A stretch of DNA of 64,000 nt from Labia minor (GCA_963082975.1 OY720345.1:13046491-13110490); one strand, 5' to 3'; counted from the stretch's first letter, positions 1 through 11,577 are shown. Notes: generated by a model not told the origin, from the letters alone. Numbers and translations: made by a program.

Positions 1-20
1 CTCTTTAGTTACAAAATAAA

Positions 21-477
21 GGTAATTGTTTACAAAACAGGAATGAAACTTTACCAGTGGATTCCTTTTTTAATTCCAAAGAAACTTTCCTTATGCAATA
101 TTACCCGGTCTCTTCTAGTTTACGAGGTAAAAATTATTAAAATTTGCATATAAATCTATTTACATTCTATTTAGCTACCATGTTTTATTCATTTTTTCAT
201 CAGAGGGCTCTACTAATTTTCGGTTTTTTTTTGGATATATGAAAATTAAAAAATTAATTAATTAAATAATTTTTCTATGGTGAAAAAACGAATATAAGCG
301 AATAAGTGAAAAATTAGTGAATTAGTCAATAAAATATTACTTAATGGCTGTACATTTCGACGTTCCTAATCAGATAATCTGTCAAACTTAAAAAAAATTT
401 CTTTGGAATTAAAAAATAAATCCACTGGCAAAGTTTCATCCAAATCCCTGACGCTTCCCGTTTTGTAAACAATTACC
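21..477. mobile_element. Fold-back MITE, family FB copy 1
   Basis: Inverted arms at about 21-84 and 397-477 both begin GGTAATTGTTTACAAAAC from the outside and both carry TGAAACTTT-CCAGTGGATT further in. The core at 172-223 (TTAGCTACCATG to ACTAATTTTCGG) recurs in the copy at 7999-8539. No transposase frame and no convincing target duplication were seen, so the superfamily is unassigned. The central word CATCAGAGGGCTC is a decayed form of the CTCF-like core described for copy 2. Confidence 0.7.
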
Positions 478-1595
478 AAAAAAATTTTTCAAATACTACT
501 TTCTTGAGTGAATAAATACATAATCAGAAAATATTTTTAATATTTTTAAATTTTGAGACTCTTTCTAAACCGGACCGTCTAGCACGTGCCTACTGTGTCT
601 AATTGATAATTCACCAGTGAATATTATATACAGTGCATATTATATATATATGGTATATTTATAATTTCTATTGATAGTGAAATAAAATCGACAAACACAA
701 ATGAATGATTAATATAAATACAAATGAATAAATAAAACAAAATTAAAACAATTTACTTTTAAATAATTATAATTTTTTTATTGGGACAAAATTTATTTTC
801 AATATTTATTTTTTACCTGTACAGATAAGTATGTACCACAAAGTAAATATGATCTCTATTTGATCTGAATACTTGATCCAATTAATCCTATGTTTTTTAA
901 TAAAGGAACTTTAGAATACAATTTTTTCAAAAACCCAAATTCGATTTATTATTTATAATTAAAAATAAATCAAAGTAATTTGTTCCTTTACGACCAATTA
1001 TACTATTTTTACTTGTTTTTTTTATAACTTGGTGTCTTTTTCTTATTCTAATGCCAATAAATAAATTCACCTGTAGATATATTTTTTAAATCTTATCGGT
1101 GGCTCTTAATATTCAATCTATTCTCCTTCTGACACCCTCCATTCCCTTACCCATTCCATTTCTATTTTATGTTGTTGTAACTGTTGAAAGGTTTACGTTC
1201 ATATTTAAACTTGTGTGAGGATTAGAATCAATTGAATATTATTATCCAATAAGTATATATAACAAATATAAAAAATAGATTGTTCGTTTATTGAATACCT
1301 GGAAGGCAAACGCGATATCCGATTGAATATATAAATATCAATAAACTAAAAGAGAATGGAGAAAATTTGCAATGCAATTCGAAACCAATATATTTTTTAT
1401 TTTATTTTTAGAAGAATTGAATAAGCAATTGTGTCATGTAAAATTATATATATATATTAAAATACAATAAAATGAATAAATCCCCTCTTCACTTTTTCGG
1501 TTTCTTTAAATTTAATATCGCGATTTCAATAAATTAATTTTTAAAATTGAATTTTTTTTTACAACGATTTTTATCATTATATATATATATATATA
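478..1595. other. AT-rich DNA without recognised feature
   Basis: Long A/T runs and a (TA)n tract before 1594. Every short open frame here is low complexity with no recognisable domain. I see nothing I can name. Confidence 0.6.
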
Positions 1596-2207
1596 CGAGG
1601 TTTGTTCAAAAAAATGTTAATTTTGAATTTTCGCGGGCTGTATACATTCGATTATCAATTTTTTTTTGTTTGTTATGTTGGTACACACATGTTCCTCATA
1701 TATTAACATTATCAGCCATTTCGGATTAGTAGTTAGTTGTCTTTACTTAAAAAAAATAACAACGAATACTACAAGGAAGTTATGCAACGTTTGCGTGAAG
1801 CTCAAACGAACGGAATTGTGGAAAAACAAATCATGGATTCTGCATCACGATAATGCACCAGCTCAAACATCATTGCTTATCCATGATTTTTTGGCCAAAA
1901 TCAACACCGTAATCATGCTTCAACCACCATTATTCACCAGATTTGGCTCCCTGGGACTTATTCCTATTCCCAAAACTTAAGAGACCAATCAAAGGAAAGC
2001 CACAATTGAGATGAGTAAAAAATCGAAGAACACACAAAACGTGACTAACTTTTTCAGTTATCAAAAATAAACTACTAATCCCAAATGGCTGATAATGTCA
2101 ATATATAAGAAACATATGTGTACCAATATAACAAAAAAATAATTTCGATAATCGAACATACACAGCCAGAGAAATTCAAAATTTACCTTTTCTTTGAAGA
2201 GACCTCG
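1596..2207 (+). mobile_element. Fold-back mariner derivative M1
   Basis: A mariner remnant flanked by TA (1594-1595 and 2208-2209), starting CGAGGTTTGTTC and ending in the near complement AGACCTCG. The right end (about 2041-2207) is an inverted copy of the left 150 bp or so, including the 5' untranslated words GGCTGTGTATGTTCGATTAT and ACATTATCAGCCATTT, rather than a normal mariner 3' end. About 290 bp of transposase code remains between the arms. At 612 bp it is about half a full mariner and cannot be autonomous. It belongs to the same family as the copy at 62806-63521. Confidence 0.85.
1759..1980 (+). pseudogene. Mariner transposase fragment (Mos1/SETMAR-like), frameshifted
   Basis: The DNA encodes NNEYYKEVMQRLREAQTNGI in one frame, then shifts to LWKNKSWILHHDNAPAQTSL and DFLAKINTVIMLQPP in another. 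HHDNAP holds the second catalytic Asp of the D,D34D triad. The region of the first Asp is absent, and the third is lost after a change of frame (RFGSLGLIPIPK in place of the PDLAPCDFFLFPK-type block). The fragment is plainly non-functional; family assignment is secure from the HHDNAPA block. Confidence 0.88.
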
Positions 2208-2209
2208 TA

Positions 2210-2735
2210 TAATGACTATAAATTGATACGTCATGGATGGGTAAACAATGACTATTCAACTGATATTATTTATTTTATTTTTTTTAAATTATTATTGTAA
2301 CGCTCTAGAGATCAAGACGATATTTAATCTATATATATTTATATAGATACTATTTGAAGTTAAGGATCCAATTGCTTTGGGATGTCATTTCACACTTGAC
2401 CACAATATCAACAAAAAAAAACATTTTCGACACGCTCTTTTAGTTTAAATATTCAATTGCTTTCTTTATGCTTCTTTGAATATCTTCATGATTTATTTAT
2501 TTAAAATTAGTTGTTTTTTTTTACTTAAATTTAAAACTATCATAAATCAATTTATTAAATCAATTTGGTAGAAAATATGATAATTATTATAAAATAGAAA
2601 TATACAATACTAATCCTAATTTGTTTCGTATCATTATTTTATTTAATTCTTGCTCACTTGATTCCATTACTAATTTAATATTTATGCTAATGTAACTATC
2701 TAACAATAAATTTAATAATATGTACATTTCTTTTT
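2210..2735. other. AT-rich DNA without recognised feature
   Basis: A/T-rich spacer between the mariner M1 end and the first HA copy. No inverted repeat, tRNA box or coding remnant was noticed. Confidence 0.55.
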
Positions 2736-3148
2736 ACTATCTGCCCAGAGATAGTATTATGTTCGAGATTTTGATGTCTTTATACGTTTTGAAGGTCCCT
2801 GAGTCATTTTCACTAAGGTTGAGAAAAATTTCTCTATGTGTGTGTGGGTATGTAGGACAAGTTTGCGCAAAAACAGTTTGAGCTAGAATAATGAACTTTG
2901 GTACACGGGCATTATTATTATTATTAATTCGTTGTTTTCTATCGACTTTTGAGAAATTTAGCTCACTCGGAAGATGACCATTACATACCACGTTTTCATT
3001 TTTTTTCATCTAAACTGACATAAAAATAAAGATATATTTTTTTCATAGTTTATCACATGATTAAAAATTGTATAAAACTGTTATTGGTATAGAATTTCAG
3101 TCTGATTGAATCGCTGAAAGTACCAGAATTAATTTTTTCAATTTGCAT
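2736..3148 (+). mobile_element. HA element copy 1 (3'-truncated)
   Basis: It starts with the family's left hairpin ACTATCTGCCCAGAGATAGT and continues through the shared block (TTTGATGTCTTTATACGTTT, GGTCCCTGAGTCATTTTCAC, a TG-rich tract, AAACAGTTTGAGCTAGAATA). It stops after the AGTACCAGAATTAATTTTTT word, so the right subterminal repeat and right hairpin are missing. See 40917-41490 for the complete version. Confidence 0.82.
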
Positions 3149-3321
3149 TGTGATTTATATTTTTATTTTTATTACAACTGTTATTATCGGTATGTTATTT
3201 TTGAAAAGATTTCCAATTATTTTTATTTATTTATTGTAAATCTTTCAATGTAACCATGGTAACCATGAATAGACTTTTACCAAAATATTACTAATTAAAT
3301 TAATTTTGGATTTAACCACAC

Positions 3322-3452
3322 TAAAACCTTCCTTGGTATATCCACAACAATCCATGAAAGTTTCATCGCAATCGGACGGGTAGTTTTTGAGTTTAGGCGA
3401 GACTCACACACAGACATTGCCTTTTATATACATATATAGATTTTTTTTTCAA
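3322..3452 (+). mobile_element. Probable LINE-type 3' tail fragment
   Basis: The stretch CCATGAAAGTTTCATCGCAA-TCGGACGGGTAGTTTTTGAG followed by a GCGAGACTCACACACAGACA word and a TATATACATATATAGA end resembles 3' tails common among arthropod non-LTR retrotransposons. This comes from memory of such tails, not from an alignment. No coding portion is attached. A Helitron-like or Penelope-like origin is possible. Confidence 0.4.
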
Positions 3453-3895
3453 TTATCTTTTTCAATTATATAAAAATTAAATATAATATTTATTATAGGT
3501 ATATTGAATTATTTATTTTACTTTAAAACCAAAACCAAACAAACGATTAATTTCTACTTAAGTTAGATAATTATTTTCCAATCTACATATTTTAACATAA
3601 TTAAATATATATATATAGAATAAGTTGCTCACATCTTCTTAACTCTTCCTTAACTTATGTTAGTTTTAAAGATTTCAAAGTCAAAATGAAAACAACAACA
3701 TACGACATCTGCGTTAAGGAAGATGAAAGCACTCACCAAGCATTAATGGATCAAGATTAGCGTATTATTAATATTATTAATGCAAATTTCATTTCATAAT
3801 AATCAAAGGGCAAACACTCTACTAATAATAGATTAAATTGGTAAATAAATCTTTTTAATCATTTAATATATAGGTAAAATATATAAATATTTTTA
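3453..3895. other. AT-rich DNA without recognised feature
   Basis: Low-complexity A/T sequence, with a slightly richer patch at 3620-3770 that has no open frame or repeat match I could find in the window. Confidence 0.5.
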
Positions 3896-4240
3896 GGTAA
3901 ATCTTATCTTATTATATACTAGCAAAAAATGTTTATATATAATATATATATTTATATTTTTCAAATATTATACCGTTAGAAGAATTTTTTTGAAATTCAC
4001 ACCATAGATAATTTTATAAAGAAAAATCGATCTGTATTGGTTTCAGCCTCGAGAAAAATCAAAATTGTTAGTATTTTCTTAATTTAAAATAGTAAATTTA
4101 AATGACATCATTATCTACATTGCAAATAAAATAAAATTTAAAATATTTATGTTATAGCCATATATGTCTTTCAGTGCATTAATTATTAAATTAAATTATT
4201 ATTTTAAATTATTTGAAATTGTTTATTAGTTGTTTTTTTT
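3896..4240 (+). mobile_element. Diverged HB-related element (right half)
   Basis: From about 4025 the order of words follows the right half of HB: CTGTATTGGTTT, CCTCGAGAAAAAT, TTCTTAATTTAAAAT, a TGACATCA remnant of the CRE-like site, ATAAAATAAAATTTAAAATA, TTATGTTATAGCCATAT, and a TAAATTATTTGAAATTGTTT end. The minisatellite and left part are replaced by sequence resembling 24870-24980. It is old or belongs to a sister subfamily. Confidence 0.6.
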
Positions 4241-5318
4241 TAATTTTAATATTTTTTTAATGTAAAACTATAAAATAGATTACACTTAATTTCAATTTCT
4301 ATCTTTAAAAAATTTCAGTATAAATATTATAATGTCACATAATATAAAGTTTCTGTAGTTATTTAAAACATTTGTTTTTTTTTATCGAAAATCACTTTTA
4401 ATCAAGCAAATATAGTACATATATCAAATATACCTATATTAATATTAATATTATACATATTTTAATTAAATATCAAGATCATTTGTCATTTATCAAATAG
4501 TTTGCCTTTATTGCTCCACCAATTGCAAAAATTTTTCGATTTTTGCATCAGAGCGAAAAGAATTTGTGACATTGAAATCTCCTGAACAAAGTCAAGTCCT
4601 GAACACAGTCCTGAATGTTTCGTTGATTCAGCATATAATTTACAATTTTTTCAACATGATTTTGCACCGTTTTTGTTTTTTTTAAGAGTGGAAAAGCATC
4701 AATAGCCTATTTTATTCATAAAACTTAACAAAAGATTTAAGGTGTAATGTCACCTTTTAAACACATATTCGTTTGAAATAATTGGTAGAGTTGATGTTGT
4801 CCGATATATAATTATAATCTAGACTTTTTTCCAAATAGTAGTAGCAATATAAATTTCAATTTTATTTTTTAATTTAATATATACAAGCATTTATTATTTA
4901 TTTCTATTCTTTATAATTTATTTAAAATTTAGATCACGTTAGTCGGTATATTTTTATTTGGGAATCTTTCCTCTTTCTAAGGTATCTTTATCTATAGTCC
5001 AGATCAGATTATAATATAAAACCTTCACACGTCTTATTCTATCTATTTTTTTCTCTTTCGCTCTTTCTTTCACGCCGCATCATTTGATATTCCATACTCT
5101 ATCTGAGAAGGCTAATCACAAATTTGGTCACTCTGAATTTGAATTAATTTAACGTCAAACATTGCACGATTCTATTATGAACAATAAATTTAACTTTAAC
5201 TATACTCGAATGTTCATTTTTCTATGAATGTTAGCACAGGTAGTCAATATATTTATAATTTATTAAATTTCTAAATTTTTTTATTTTTATTTATTAAATA
5301 TTTATTAATATTCGTTAT
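4241..5318. other. AT-rich DNA without firm feature
   Basis: Mostly low-complexity A/T. The patch at 4490-4640 is less biased and gives a 45-residue minus-strand reading (ending NWWSNKGKLFDK) that I do not recognise. The patch at 4965-5110 is C/T-rich. Neither can be assigned. Confidence 0.45.
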
Positions 5319-5463
5319 GCAGTCTCCGCCATTTCCCGATGATGTCAGAATTTTTTTTTTGGCCCAAGGACCCTATTTTCAAATACTCTAAATTTACTCA
5401 CGTCCCCCAAGTTCATAGACCACGCCTTACACCCATATAATACAACCGGCAAAATAATTATTT
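5319..5463 (-). pseudogene. LINE reverse transcriptase C-terminal fragment, copy 1
   Basis: Read on the minus strand this gives ATTATTTTGCCGGTTGTA-TTATATGGGTG, encoding a decayed LPVVLYG-type block, then SKFRVFENRVLGPKK and GKWRRLHN with stops or shifts between. The same block occurs at 38998-39420 and inside both Helitrons (51235-51875, 57120-57750), so these are four copies of one non-LTR retrotransposon tail. Clade not determined. Confidence 0.75.
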
Positions 5464-5946
5464 TTATATTTTAATTTTGATAACCTTGTATAATAATTTT
5501 GACGAAATTAAATTAAATTTTTCTACATTTACAAATTCTATGATTAATCTATGAGATTTTGTCTATTAGTTCTATCCTTATTCAGTACTATTAATCTGGA
5601 ATAAATAAATAAATTACACTCTTACATATAATAATAACATTAAATTGAAATCATTATTAATTTACAAATTGTATATTCAATTATTAATTATTTTTTTCAG
5701 AATAAAAATTCAATTCATCTTTCTTTTGCCCATAAATGTTGCAAAGAAACCTATTTTCAAATTCTCTCTCTAATTAATGATAGAATATAAAATCATTCGG
5801 CGTGAAAGAAAGAGTGACACTAATCTTGGCTATCGTTTAATTTTTTTAGTAGATAACTTTTTTTTAGATATACGTAGTCTACTTATATCTTTGTCCACTG
5901 ACAATGAGCTTGAAGTCAAAAAGTTGAAGCAAAAACATTTGCAAAA
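5464..5946. other. AT-rich DNA without recognised feature
   Basis: A/T-rich spacer. The open frame near 5777-6004 runs into the fold-back mariner arm and has no domain, so I regard it as chance. Confidence 0.5.
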
Positions 5947-5948
5947 TA

Positions 5949-6461
5949 CTACTTGGGCTGAAAAGTCCCGGGATTTTTCAATAGATGACGCCAATAGAAA
6001 ATGAACATGACTCATTTCGAGAGGCTCATCTGTCACTAGTTTATGTATGAAGTATCATGACATTTCGTCCATTCGTTTACAACCTACAGTCGTTTGAGTG
6101 ACGATACTTTCGCCTTCATAAGAAAAATGGAAAAATAGGAATATCGCGTCTTGATTAAACATTGTTTTTTAATGGGAAAAACTTGTGAACACACACACAA
6201 TCATTGCGGTGGTTGCAGGAATGTTATTCCACATCTGCTCCTTCGAGAACAATATTATCAAGACGCTATATTCCTGTTTTTCCATTTTTCTTATAAAGGT
6301 GAAAGTATCGTTACTCAAACGACTGTAGTTTGTAAACGAATGGACGAAATGTCATGATACTTCATGCATAAACTAGTGACAGATGAGCCTCTCGAAATGA
6401 GTCATGTTCATTTTCTAGTGGCGTCATCTATTGAAAAATCTCGACTTTGCAGCCCATGTAG
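5949..6461. mobile_element. Fold-back mariner derivative M6
   Basis: TA-flanked (5947-5948 and 6462-6463), 513 bp. It starts CTACTTGGGCTGAAAAGTCC and ends with the inverted partner, AGTCGAGATTTTTCAA read outward-in and finishing CAGCCCATGTAG. The arms, about 5949-6157 and 6256-6461, are inverted copies of each other. Each carries the mariner 5' leader plus the transposase start (near 6127: M-E-K-stop-E-Y-R-V-L-I-K-H, with stop codon TAG). Only about 100 bp of unpaired sequence, with a (CA)4-5 tract, lies between. This is a second mariner lineage showing the same head-to-head structure as M1. Confidence 0.82.
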
Positions 6462-6839
6462 TATATTAGATTTTTAAATTTAAATTTTAAAAATTATTTA
6501 AAAAATAAAATGAATGTAATTTTATCTTATTTATAATATAATATTATATATTGAAAAATTTTCATAAAAAACATTTATGTTAATATACTCGTATATTTCT
6601 AGAAATTTATTCTCTTTTTTATTATTTCTATGAGATGCACACATAAATGAAATATAAATAAAATTTATAAATAATTTTGTTTATAGTAAATTTCTTGTGG
6701 AATATGTAAGTTAATTTGCAATTATTCTTAAATGAGATTTTTTTTTATTTTACATATTCAACCGGATTACTTCCTCTCTTTCTGACTGTTTAGTTGTTGT
6801 TTTTTTAATAAATATCTAATGTTTTTTAAAAAGAGTGGT
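6462..6839. other. AT-rich DNA without recognised feature
   Basis: Low-complexity A/T sequence between the fold-back mariner and the purine-rich island. Confidence 0.5.
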
Positions 6840-7390
6840 TATTTCTGAAAATGATCATCATGGCATTGTTTTTGACTCTCGTTTTCATTTTTTTTTTTAT
6901 CTTTTTCTCTCACACTCTCTTTTGAGTGTTAAAAACAACAACAACAACAACAACTCGGTCCGGCAGCAGAGGACAAATGGAGACAAATAATTAATGAAAC
7001 AAGTTGGTGTAGGAATATACTGATCGATGCAAACGAGAGTGAGGAGTGAGAGAGAGGGAGGGGGGAGGGGTTTTGGTGGTAGTGGTATAATGGCCCACCT
7101 AGAGAGAGAGATGATGTCCTTTTGAAGACAAATAGGCTTGCTAATTGTAATTGCCCTGAGAGAGAGAGAGAGAGAGAGCCGGACATGTGTCATTGCCTAG
7201 ATAGGAATTTATACTGCATACGACGAATGAATGACCGTGTCATTTGACTTCCCCCCCCCCTTTTTCTCCTCTCCATTTCGGAAGTGACAGAAACAAAAGC
7301 AAAAAAAAAAAAATCCATGTCCAAGTTGACTTTGTCTTTATCCCTATTCACTAACTTCCTCTCTTCTCTCTCTCGTTTCACTTCCATCCA
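6840..7390. repeat. Purine/pyrimidine-asymmetric simple-sequence island 1
   Basis: Holds (AAC)n at 6934-6954, a G/A-rich strand at 7035-7080 and (AG)11 at 7157-7178, then a C run at 7251-7260 and C/T-rich sequence to 7390. It contrasts with the A/T background on both sides. The overlapping short frames are serine/leucine-rich readings of the repeats and are not genes. It may be unique or regulatory DNA, but nothing in the sequence proves this. Confidence 0.6.
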
Positions 7391-7998
7391 CTTTCTTTAT
7401 TTTAATTTTTTTTTTAATTATTAAGAAAAAAAAAATCTACACTTGCTTCAATGTATTCAACAAATTAATCCATTTCCTTACAAATTTGTAATATTTTTTT
7501 ATAAAATCATACTAATCTATTTATTTATTATATTTTAATTTTTTTAGTTATTTTAAATTTCTTTTAAGATGATTTTCGAATTATGTCAATTCAAGTAATA
7601 TTTATACTATACTATTTTATTAATAAATAATATATATGTTTGATTTTTACCGTGTTTTTAATTATCTTTTTCACAAATTTTTTTTACTAATTACCATTTT
7701 ATGTTAATTTTGATCATTTGAAATATATTTCATATTAATTCAAATTTATTGATAAATAATAACAAGAAATAAAATTATTCCTAAATTTTATTTGTAATTT
7801 TTTTATGGTATTTCAACTTATGTTTACTTATATTTGTACTTTTTAAATTTAACATATAATTCCAGAACTGAAAATATCTATATTTCGTATATTTTAGCAC
7901 TTTCTTCTTTTTAAAGACCAGCAATAATTATGATCCAAATGCATTACGGGGATTTTTAAATTTTACTAATCTTTACTGTAATGAGAATTAGATTCGGA
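7391..7998. other. AT-rich DNA without recognised feature
   Basis: Nearly pure A/T sequence up to the fold-back element. Nothing supported. Confidence 0.55.
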
Positions 7999-8539
7999 AT
8001 ATATTTTTTGGACCAGGCACCTCTCGAGGACTTTGATGAAACTTCGCCAGTTGATTCTTTGATTAATTCTAAGAAACTTTTTCCTTAAGCAATTATTGGT
8101 CAGACTTCTAATTTTCGAGATAAAAAGGATTAAAGATTAGATATAAATCCATTGATATTCCATTTAGCTACCATGTTTTATCAGTTTGGCCAGCAGAGGG
8201 CGCGACTAATTTTCGGTTTTTTTCATTTCAGATTGTATATAGAAAAATTATAAAAAATTAATTAATTAAATAATTTCCCTATATCCAAACCAAACACAAA
8301 AAACCGAAAATTAGTGAATATGTGAATAATTAGTGAATTAGTTAATAAAAATTACTTAACGGCTGCACATTTCGACATTCATAACCATCTAATTTATATC
8401 TACTCTTTAATCATTTTTATCTCGAAAACTAGAAGTCTGTCCAATAATTGCCTAAGGAAAAAGTTTTTTAGAATTAATCAAAGAATCAACTGAAGAAGTT
8501 TCATCAAAGTCCTCGAGGTGCCTGGTTCAAAAAATATAT
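7999..8539. mobile_element. Fold-back MITE, family FB copy 2
   Basis: Inverted arms of about 150 bp (7999-8146 and 8391-8539) pair well: from outside in both read ATATATTTTTTG(G/A)ACCAGGC, ACCTC(TC)GAGGACTTTGATGA, AGTTGATTCTTTGATTAATT and CTTCTA(A/G)TTTTCGAGATAAA. The central core at 8164-8219 contains CCAGCAGAGGGCGC at 8190-8203, a full match to the vertebrate/insect CTCF consensus as I know it. No coding sequence. Confidence 0.8.
8190..8203 (+). promoter_or_regulatory. CTCF-like motif inside FB element
   Basis: CCAGCAGAGGGCGC fits CCASYAGRKGGCRS at all 14 positions. Copy 3 keeps GGCCAGTAGAGGGC in the opposite orientation (61096-61109) and copy 1 has a decayed form. A match is not evidence of binding; it is noted because the position is conserved relative to the fold-back core. 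Confidence 0.45.
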
Positions 8540-9540
8540 ACCATCGAAGATTCCAGGGTTACGAAATTACTAATTTTTAAAAAGAAAATTGAACAAAATA
8601 TAAATTTTTATTACATAAATACAAAAAAAAAACAACAAAAAAAATCATATTCAATAAATAATTTTTCACTTACCTGAAAACTCCACAATCTTTTATGTAA
8701 TTTATATATCTAAAAGAAACAAATATGATCAATGTAATATACGATATTTATTCGAAAATTAATTAAAATTACCAAATACTATTTACGAAATTTGTGATGA
8801 TCTCACTAGTAATCATACATTTTTTAAATATTGTTTTGTCATTTGTCATTTAATTTTTACCTTACGTGAAAATTCGACAATTTTTAAATTATTTGAATTG
8901 AATTATTGAATTTACACATCATTTCAATATATATAATTAATATCTATTTAGAAATAAATTAAAATTCATAAATAAAATAAATAATAATAAATAAATAAAT
9001 TGATTAAAATTACAAAATACCATTTACAACATTTGCAATGATCTCATTAGTAAACATAAATTTTTTAAATATTGTTTTTCATTTAACATTCCACTTAATT
9101 TTCCACAAAACATATCGCCTTGATGTACATTTTGGGATATTCTTCCAGAGAAAAAAAAGAAAATTAAAAAACGAAAACGAAACCGAGGTATTGGTGTATT
9201 TCAGTAACAATTGTCATTTGTATTATGTTTAACTATTATGATTATTATCAGTTCTTTAGTTTTTTTTCTCCCTTCATGATGAGTCTAAAAATCTTCACTG
9301 CCTACAACAATTCAAATAACATATTAACGATTTTATTATATAGGTCCCCCCTCCCTCACCTCTCTTCCTTCAGGCAGATTTTTGATGAAAAAAAAAATAT
9401 TTATCTATCTCTATCTTAAATAAATAAATAAATCTTATATTAGTATTTGTTAAAAAGTTAAATAAATAAATATATTTTTTAAGCAATAGGCTAAATTAAA
9501 TGAATATTTAACTTGTGACATTTGTCGTTGTATTTCAACC
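8540..9540. other. AT-rich DNA without recognised feature
   Basis: A/T-rich; two loosely similar stretches (8780-8870 and 9005-9085, both with AAATACNATTTACNANATTT and GATCTCANTAGTAA words) suggest an old local duplication of roughly 80 bp. No coding signal. Confidence 0.5.
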
Positions 9541-10235
9541 TATCATTTACTTAGTGGTAGATGGATGGAAGGGGAAATGAAGGAGAATGTGGGGTGGTCT
9601 ATTATTTATTCTTATTAATACTTTTACTTTTAGGTCGGTAAAGTTTAATGTCTTGTAGTCTTGAGGCATGACCAAGAGCAATAGTAAAATGGTAACGGGG
9701 AGGGGGGGGGGGCGAGGGGTGGTTTGTCTAAAGAAATAAACTTAGGACCCTGAATGAACACAAACAATCCCACTCTCACCCATCCATACTGTATTATTGT
9801 CCAGTTGCTTTGCATTGTATTTGCACGAAAGGCATCTATTGTGTCCACACTTTGAAGGCCATGTTAAATGCTGAATAAGTAGCCTGGTAGGTTTGAACCA
9901 ACCTACCCCTCCCTTTCTCAACACTCCATACCACACACAACCCCTCTATCCCCATCCCCCCCCATTCCCAATTCCACTCCCAGTATCACCGTCCCATTTT
10001 GCTATTCGCACATTCACTCTCACTTCTATGAACTTTCCCTTTTCCTCCTCTGTACTGGACACAACGAGGGGACTGGACAATTGGCCCTTTGGACACTTTA
10101 TCTTTGCAACTTGAAAGTAATCTCAAGAGAAAAGAAAAGGAGTGGGTGGTTTTGAAGAGAGCGCAAAAAAATATTTTAAATAAGATGAGAAATGAAAGTG
10201 TAAGAAACATTTTCATTGAATCTCAATATCATCGA
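9541..10235. repeat. Purine/pyrimidine-asymmetric island 2
   Basis: Contains a G tract at 9700-9712, a pyrimidine-rich strand at 9900-10060 (CCCCATCC-type words) and less repetitive sequence at 9770-9900 and 10070-10200. Short frames on both strands are compositional. No tRNA boxes or transposon ends found. Confidence 0.55.
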
Positions 10236-10335
10236 AAAATTGTGTTCTTACTCATACACTCTCATTGAAATTAGTTTCCCTTTTATCCTTTTCAATTCTT
10301 TTTTTCCCCCATTAAATCAATTTATTTTTCTAATA

Positions 10336-10966
10336 AAATAAGTTGGAGTGTCTTCACTCGTCTATCTCGCAATTTGATTAAATAACATAATATATTATAT
10401 TTAATTAATTAAATTATAAATTAAAATTAATAAATAATATTTATCAAACCAGCGCATGTTTGGCTCTTTGTTGATGGCACCACGTCACGTGCTGGCGTGT
10501 GATTTGCAGTGTTAAAAAATTAATTCTGGTACTTTCAGCGATTCAATCAAGCTGAAATTCGATATATAGCAGTTTTATACAATTTTTAATCATGTGAAAA
10601 ACTATCAAACATATATCTTTATTTTTACGGTCACTTTAGAGGAAAAAAAATCAAAACGTTGTAGGTAATGACCCTCTTCCGGTTGAGCTACATTTCTCAA
10701 AAGTTAATAGAAAACTACGAATTTTGAATAATGACCATGTACCAAATTTTATGATTCTAGCTCAAACCATTTTTCGTAATCTTATCTACATGCACACACA
10801 CACACACACACACACAGAGAGAGAGAGACAGAGACAGACATATATATATATATACATTTTTTCTAAACCTTAGTGAAAATGACTCAGGGACCTTCAAAAC
10901 GTATAAAAACATCAAAATCTCAACATCGAAAATTTTCATGATCGCAATACTATCTCTGGCGAGAAA
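10336..10966 (-). mobile_element. HA element copy 2, nearly complete
   Basis: On the minus strand it starts with the left hairpin region (AGAGATAGTATTGCGATCAT at its left end) and ends AGTGAAGACACTCCAACTTATTTT, a variant of the family's 3' hairpin and CTTATTTT terminus. The internal microsatellite is expanded here: (CA)n followed by (GA)n and (TA)n at 10791-10854, where other copies have a short TG-rich tract. Confidence 0.88.
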
Positions 10967-11054
10967 ATGGATACGAAATATACTTATTTACTTATTATAA
11001 AAGTAAAAAAAAAATAACTATTTGATAATCTCTTTTATATATAATAGAATAGTC

Positions 11055-11272
11055 CCGGTAACCGGGTCGCGAAATTTTAGAAATTCTTATTATTCTTATT
11101 ATTTTTCTAATATAATTATTTTGCAATTTTTGTGTATGAAATAAACAACTTGATTTTTATTGAAAAATCAAATTTGTGTTCTAAATAAATGTTTTTATTT
11201 TTAATGAAGTGGGTCGCGACATATTTTAAGACCTCGAACCGGGTCGCAGTCAAAAGAGTATGGGAAACACTG
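11055..11272. mobile_element. hAT-type MITE with 8-bp TSD GAATAGTC
   Basis: Direct repeats GAATAGTC at 11047-11054 and 11273-11280 flank 218 bp ending TATGGGAAACACTG, a normal hAT end. GGGTCGC words occur near both ends (CCGGGTCGCG left; GGGTCGCGAC and CCGGGTCGCAGTC right). The left terminus has lost the expected CAGTG start, so the element is damaged at one end while its target duplication survives. Confidence 0.72.
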
Positions 11273-11404
11273 GAATAGTCTATTAAATAAAATGTATATT
11301 AAAAAAACTATTTTTTTCAAATTAGTTTTCCAAATGTTTATAAAAAAATTAAAAAGATTTTAATATTAATTTATTTAGTTAATAACAAACTCTATATACA
11401 TGAG

Positions 11405-11476
11405 GCGAGAGGAGGTGGCCGAGTGTGGAAGGGAAGGCTAGATTAGAAAACAACCCTATAAGGGCTAAGCAGCTAG
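11405..11476 (+). mobile_element. Possible Helitron 3' end
   Basis: CCCT-ATA-AGGG (11454-11464) is a short hairpin followed 8 nt later by CTAG (11473-11476) and a T, with the same CAGCTAG-T ending as the Helitrons at 52100 and 57969. GGTGGCCGAGTG at 11413 resembles a tRNA A box. A matching 5' end was not found nearby, so this may be a stray end or coincidence. Confidence 0.35.
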
Positions 11477-11577
11477 TTTTAGTATAAAATGACATTTATA
11501 TGTATTATTCTATAGAAATATCTCTCTATTTAATATAATTAAATGGTCATTTCCCTATTGTATGTATGTATATAATC

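Noticed and set aside
1666-1980. 104-codon open frame as a gene
   Set aside because: It joins mariner leader sequence to a frameshifted transposase piece; only the C-terminal part is homologous.
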